36,107 bases of DNA, taken from NCBI GenBank assembly GCA_037968895.1, contig JBBKWJ010000285.1, positions 1 to 36,107 of the forward strand, given 5' to 3'. The position numbers and the translations under genes are program-made. Positions 20,301-26,300 of the stretch are shown one piece after another; position 1 is the first letter of the stretch; every line of letters begins with the position of its first letter. Under the pieces are notes generated by a model. It was not told where the DNA came from. It saw only the letters and a list, made by a program, of their open reading frames with translations, and did no database searches. Origin of the DNA: JBBKWJ01 sp037968895. Lineage in GTDB: Bacteria; Actinomycetota; Acidimicrobiia; Acidimicrobiales; SZUA-35.

Positions 20301-23300
20301 CCAGGCGTTCGCATCCGGCGTCGGTCGGGCGTCAGGTGCATCAACTAGCGCTCCGACAACTGTTGGCACCGATCCAAGCGAGCCGACCAACCCGGCTGGC
20401 CCCACACCAACGCCCACCATCCCACTGGTGCCCGGCACGACGACAGACAAGGTTCTGGACGGTTTGGCCGACAATGGCAACGGGACCTTCACCGCTGGCT
20501 ACACCATCTCAATCTCGAACACGGGTAACGAGGCGCTGTCCTCGGTGCAGATTGCCGACGATCTCACCGCCAACTTCCCGGCTGGCTTCGTCGTCTCAAA
20601 CCTCGGGTCAGCAACACTGACAGTCGACCCCCTCTTTGACGGCGTCAGCGTTGATACTTTGCTTATCGGAACTGACCCTCTTGCGTTCGGCGCTAGCGGA
20701 TCGGTTAGCTTCGACGTGACCTTCACGCCGACATCGACCGCATCAATCGATAACGAAGCAACCACAAGTGCGACCGGAACTTCTTCCGGTGCTTCAGCCA
20801 GTTCCGCATCGAGTATCCCAACGGGAGTCGTACCGGTTGCACCTTCCATTGCTGCAGCGAAGGCTGTCGACTCCTTTATTGACAACGGAAACGGCACATT
20901 CACCACGTCGTACATCGTCGCGATCGAGAACAACGGAAATGAATCACTCTCCTCGCTCCAGATCACTGACGATCTGGCGACGAATTATCCGGCCGGTTAT
21001 GTCGTTGGCAACCTCGCCTCGGCTGACCTTTCGGTGAACGCATCGTTCGACGGCAACGCCGACCAGAACCTCCTCGACGGAACCGACTCACTTGCGGTCG
21101 GTGCCGGCGGCTCCGTCACGTTCGACGTGACCTTCACGCCGACGGCCACCAGTCCAATCGACAACCAGGCCGTCGCCTCTGGCCTCGGTGATGTCACGAC
21201 AACAACTGCGACGACCCCGACGACTGTTGGCACAAACCCGACCAATTCAGACAACCCAACTGGTCCGACGCCGACCCCGACAATCCCAGTTGTGCCGTCG
21301 GCAAAGGCCGCGAAGGCGGTCACCGGGTTTGGCGACAATGGTGACGGCACGTTCACCACCTCATACCGGATCGCAGTCGAGAACGACGGAAACGAATCGT
21401 TGAACTCGGTGCAAATAGCGGACGATCTAGCGAGTAACTATCCCGCCGGCTACACCGTCTCAAGCCTCTTCTCGGCGACGCTTACAGTTAACCCTGGCTT
21501 CGACGGTGGGGGAGACCAACTCTTGCTCTCTGGGGGCGACTCGCTCGCCGTCGGAGGCGACGGCATCCTTGTCTTCGATGTCACCTTTGTTCCGGCCAGC
21601 CTGAACTCAGTTGATAATCAGGCTGAAGTCTCAGGTGTAGGCGCCGCGTCAGGCACGACGGCAACTGCCCTCTCGACCGTCGGCACTGACCCAACCAATC
21701 CAACGAATCCATCGGGCCCGACCCCGACGGGCGGCATCGGCGTGGTGCCATCCGCCAGTGCCTCAAAGTCAGTCGCACCGATTGCTGACAACGGTGACGG
21801 AACTTTCACCACGACGTACACAGTCTTCATCGCCAACGGCGGCAATGAGGCGCTTCTTGGTGTGCAGATCAGCGACAATCTCGCAACGAACTATCCGGCT
21901 GGGTACGTCGTCTCAAGTATTTCGTCGGCGACGCTGACAGTCAATCCGCTCTTTGATGGTGACACTGTGAGTGATCTGCTCGCTGGCGTCGACGCGCTAA
22001 ATGTAGGAGCCCAGGCTTCAGTGAGCTTTGGCGTGACGTTCCTGCCGACCTCGACCGCCTCGATCGACAACGAAGCGACGTTCACTGGTACCGGCGCAGC
22101 GTCGGGCTCGTCAGTCAGCGCAGCCACAACCGTCGGTAGCGACCCGACCGACTCGTCGAACCCGATCGGACCGACGCCATCTGGACCAATTCCTGTCGCA
22201 CCGGCGTCAGCTGCCGCGAAATCGGTGGCTCCTGTCGTCGACAACGGTGACGGCACATTCACTGCTTCCTACACGGTCACGATCAGTAACGACGGTAACG
22301 AACTCCTGCAGTCGGTTCAGATCGCCGATGACCTGGCCTCTAACTTCGCATCTGGGTATTCAGTTGCGAACCTCGCGTCGCCGACGTTGACGGTGAACGC
22401 CGGCTTTGATGGCGATGCCGATCAAGACTTGCTCAGCGGGGCCGACACGCTCGCGATCGGCGCACAGGCCGCCGTCACCTTTGACGTCGTCTTTGTGCCA
22501 GTATCGCTGGCTCCAGTTCCGAACCAAGCAACGGTGAACGCAGTGGGAACCGTGACTGGTTCGTCGACGTCGGCCGTCTCGACAGTTGGTGTTGACCCAA
22601 CCGATCCTTCGAACCCGACTGGCCCAACGTTCACGACAGCGCCACCGGTGGCACCGTCTGGGGCAGCCGCAAAGGCCGTCGACAGCTTGGTCGACAACGG
22701 GGACGGAACCTTTACTACTGGCTACACGGTTCGAGTTGCGAACAACGGCAACGAGACCCTTAGTGGAGTACAGATCACTGACGACCTGGCGACCAACTAT
22801 CCCGCTGGGTTTGTGGTCTCGAATCTCAGTTCGGCAACGCTGACCATCAACTCTGGCTTCGATGGTGACAGCGACCGCAACTTGCTTGACGGCAGCGACT
22901 CGCTTGCCGTCGGTGCATCGGCCGCAGTCACCTTTGATGTTTCGTTCGTTCCTGCATCAGCGTCAGCAATTAACAACCAGGCTGTGCTCGATGGCACCGG
23001 TGTTGTGACCGGTTCAGACATCTCAGTGCCAACGACGCTCGGTGCCGATCCGCTTGACCCGACGAATCCAGTTGGGCCAACACCGACGCCGGCCATCCCT
23101 GTGACGCCATCGATTGGTGCGGCGAAGTCGGTCTCGGCACCGGCCAACAATGGCGACGGCACGTTCACGGTTTCGTACGACATCGCAATGGCCAATACGG
23201 GCAACGAGGTGCTTGATTCATTCCAGATAACCGACGATCTCGTCAGTAACTTCCCGGCCGGCTACGTAGTAACGAATTTGGCCTCATCGCTCACGGCTAA

Positions 23301-26300
23301 CACTGGCTTCGACGGCAACGGCGACCAAACTCTGCTGTCCGGAACAGACTCACTCAGCGTCGGTGCTACGGCCAATGTCAGTTTCGATGTCACTTTCGTT
23401 CCTATCTCGACCGATCCGATTCCGAACCAGGCCACTGCGTCCGGTACCGGACGCGCCTCGGCGACCCCGGCATCAACACCGACGTCGGTCGGAACCGATC
23501 CGACAGACCCGACGAATCCTGTTGGCCCAACGATGACCGGCCCGATTGTCACGAACCCATCCGGCGCAGCGGCCAAGTCACTGAACGGCCTCGTGGACAA
23601 CCTCGACGGTACGTTTACTTCGTCCTACATCATCACTATCGCGAACGAGGGTGACGAGGCGCTCGAGTTGGTTCAAATCACAGACGATCTGGCCACGAAC
23701 TATCCGGCGGGGTATGTGGTTACAAACTTGTCGTCGCCGACCCTGAACGTCAACGCGGCCTTCGACGGCGGCGGTACTCAGAGCCTTCTTACTGGCGCCG
23801 ACACGCTGGCCATTGGGCAGCAAGGTGTCGTCGGCTTCGATGTTACGTTCGTGCCTACATCGACCGACTCAATCGACAACCAGGCAGTGCTAAACGCGAC
23901 CGGCTTCGCATCGAACGCGACCATCTCGGTGCCGACCACGGTAGGTACCGACCCGCTCGACGCCACAAATCCGGTTGGCCCAACACCGACGGGGCCAGTC
24001 GAGCCACGTTCGGCACTCGGCGTAGCAAAGAATCTTGATTCGCTCGTCGACAACGGTGACGGAACCTTCGCGGCATCGTTCACCTTCACTATTGAGAACC
24101 TCGGTTCTGAATTGATCAACGGAGTCCAGCTCAGCGACGCGCTGGTCGATCAGTTCACGGGCGGCTACTCCATTGGTTCGCTCACCTCGCCAACGCTGGG
24201 CGTGAACACCGGGTTCAACGGTGACAGCGACCAGGACATGCTGACCGGCACCGACGATGTCGCCCCCGGTTCGACCCACACAGTTGGGCTACTCGTGACC
24301 TTCACCCCTGACTCTGCTCTGGTGCTCAACCAGGCAATCGTCTCGGGAACTGGCGCAACGACGGGTGACACATTGACTGACATGTCTGACGACGGTCTTG
24401 ATCCTGACCCAGACGGTGACGGCAACCCTGGAGGTGTTGGCGAGGGAGACCCAACCAGCGTTGTGCCCGCACTCTCGCCGACCATCGGGGTGGCGAAGGC
24501 GTACTCGTCGACAACCGATCACGGTGACGGCACCTTCAGCGTTCGGTATGCCCTGACCGTCACGGGCTACGCCAACGAGAACCTTGACGGCGTGCAGGTA
24601 ATTGAGGATTTCACGACGAACTTCCCAGCTGGCTTCACCATCGACGAGCTGTCTTCGGACATCTTCTCAGTGAACTCCGGCTTCAACGGAAATAGCGACA
24701 CTGACCTCCTCGATGGGAGTGACGCGCTGGCTGTTGGACAGACCGGATCGATCATCGTCTCGGTTCGTTTCACCCCAACCTCAGTCGACCCGATTGCGAA
24801 CACAGTCGTCGCCAGAGGAACCGGCACAATTTCAGGAACAACCACGGCCGATACTTCGGTCGATGGCTTCAACCCTGATCCGGATAGCAACGGATCCCCT
24901 GTGGAGAGCAGCGACACCATGTCGCCGCCACTCACGGTTGCTGCTTCCGGCGCGGCGGCGAAGTCCGTTGACTCGATTGTTGACAATGGTGACGGCACTC
25001 TCACTGTTACCTACACCATCGCTCTTGCCAATACCGGCACTGAGGGACTCGAGAGCCTGCAGATTTCCGATGACCTGGCAACGAACTACCCGATTGGGTA
25101 CGTCGTGTCCGGCCTCGCCTCAAGCGACTTTGCGGTCAATGCCGGATTCAACGGCGGTACCGATGCCAACCTCCTTGATGGAACCGACACGTTCGCAGTC
25201 GGCGCCACTGGCAGCCTCTCCTTTGCGGTCAGCTTCGTCCCAGTCTCGAATGCGTCAATCGACAACATCGCTAACGGTGCCGGTACCGGTGAGCTCTCCG
25301 GCACACCGACAACATTCGTCTCGACAGTTGGTACCGACCCTACTGATCCAACGAATGTTGCTGGCCCCACACCGACCGGTCCGTTTACCCTCGTCGCGAC
25401 AACGACGACGACCAAAGCGGTTGGGTCGCTTGTCGACAATGGCGATGGATCATTTACGACCAATTACGTCATCACTGTCAGAAACACCGGCAACGAGCGT
25501 CTCGATGCGGTTCAGGTGACCGATGATGTCGTTTCCAACTATCCCGTCGGATTCGCTATCAGCGGACTCAGGTCGACGACCTTCGCCGTCAACGGCTCGT
25601 TCGATGGGGCCGGCAATCAGAATCTTCTGGCCGGAACAACATCCCTCGCAGTCGGGCAGTCTGGCCAGATCCGCTACGCAGTTCGCTTCGTGCCGGTCTC
25701 AGTTGATCCGATCAGTAACACTGCGAACAGCACAGCAACTGGCGCGGCCAGTGGCGGTGGCGCGCCTTCGACATCGACCGTTCTGACAGGCTCGATACCG
25801 CTTCGAACTGAAGCCGCGGTGGCGAAGGCAATCGAGGGAGCGATTGCTGATAACGGTGATGGTTCCTTCACGACTACCTTCCGATTCACGCTGGAGAACC
25901 TTGGAAACGAGGCGGTCAACTCCGTCCAGATCAGCGACGATCTAACTGCCTTTGGCGCCGACGTGACGGTGGAGTCGATCAGCTCAAGCGACTTCGTCGT
26001 GAACGGTGCGTTCGACGGTCTCTCTGACGTCAACATGCTTGCTGGAACTGACACGCTCGCGGTCGGCGACCGGGGTGCGGTGAGGATGACTCTCACATGG
26101 ACTCCATTGGTAAGCACGACCCAAAACCAAGCCATCGCTACGTCGACTGGTGTAACGAGCGGAACGAGTTCGACCGACGAATCAACCGACGGACTCGACC
26201 CCGACCCTGACGGTGACGGGACGGGTGACGAAGCCGTACCTACTGATGTCGTTCCCCCGTTCGAGGTGGCGATTGCGGGAGCGAAGGCCGTCGATGGGTA

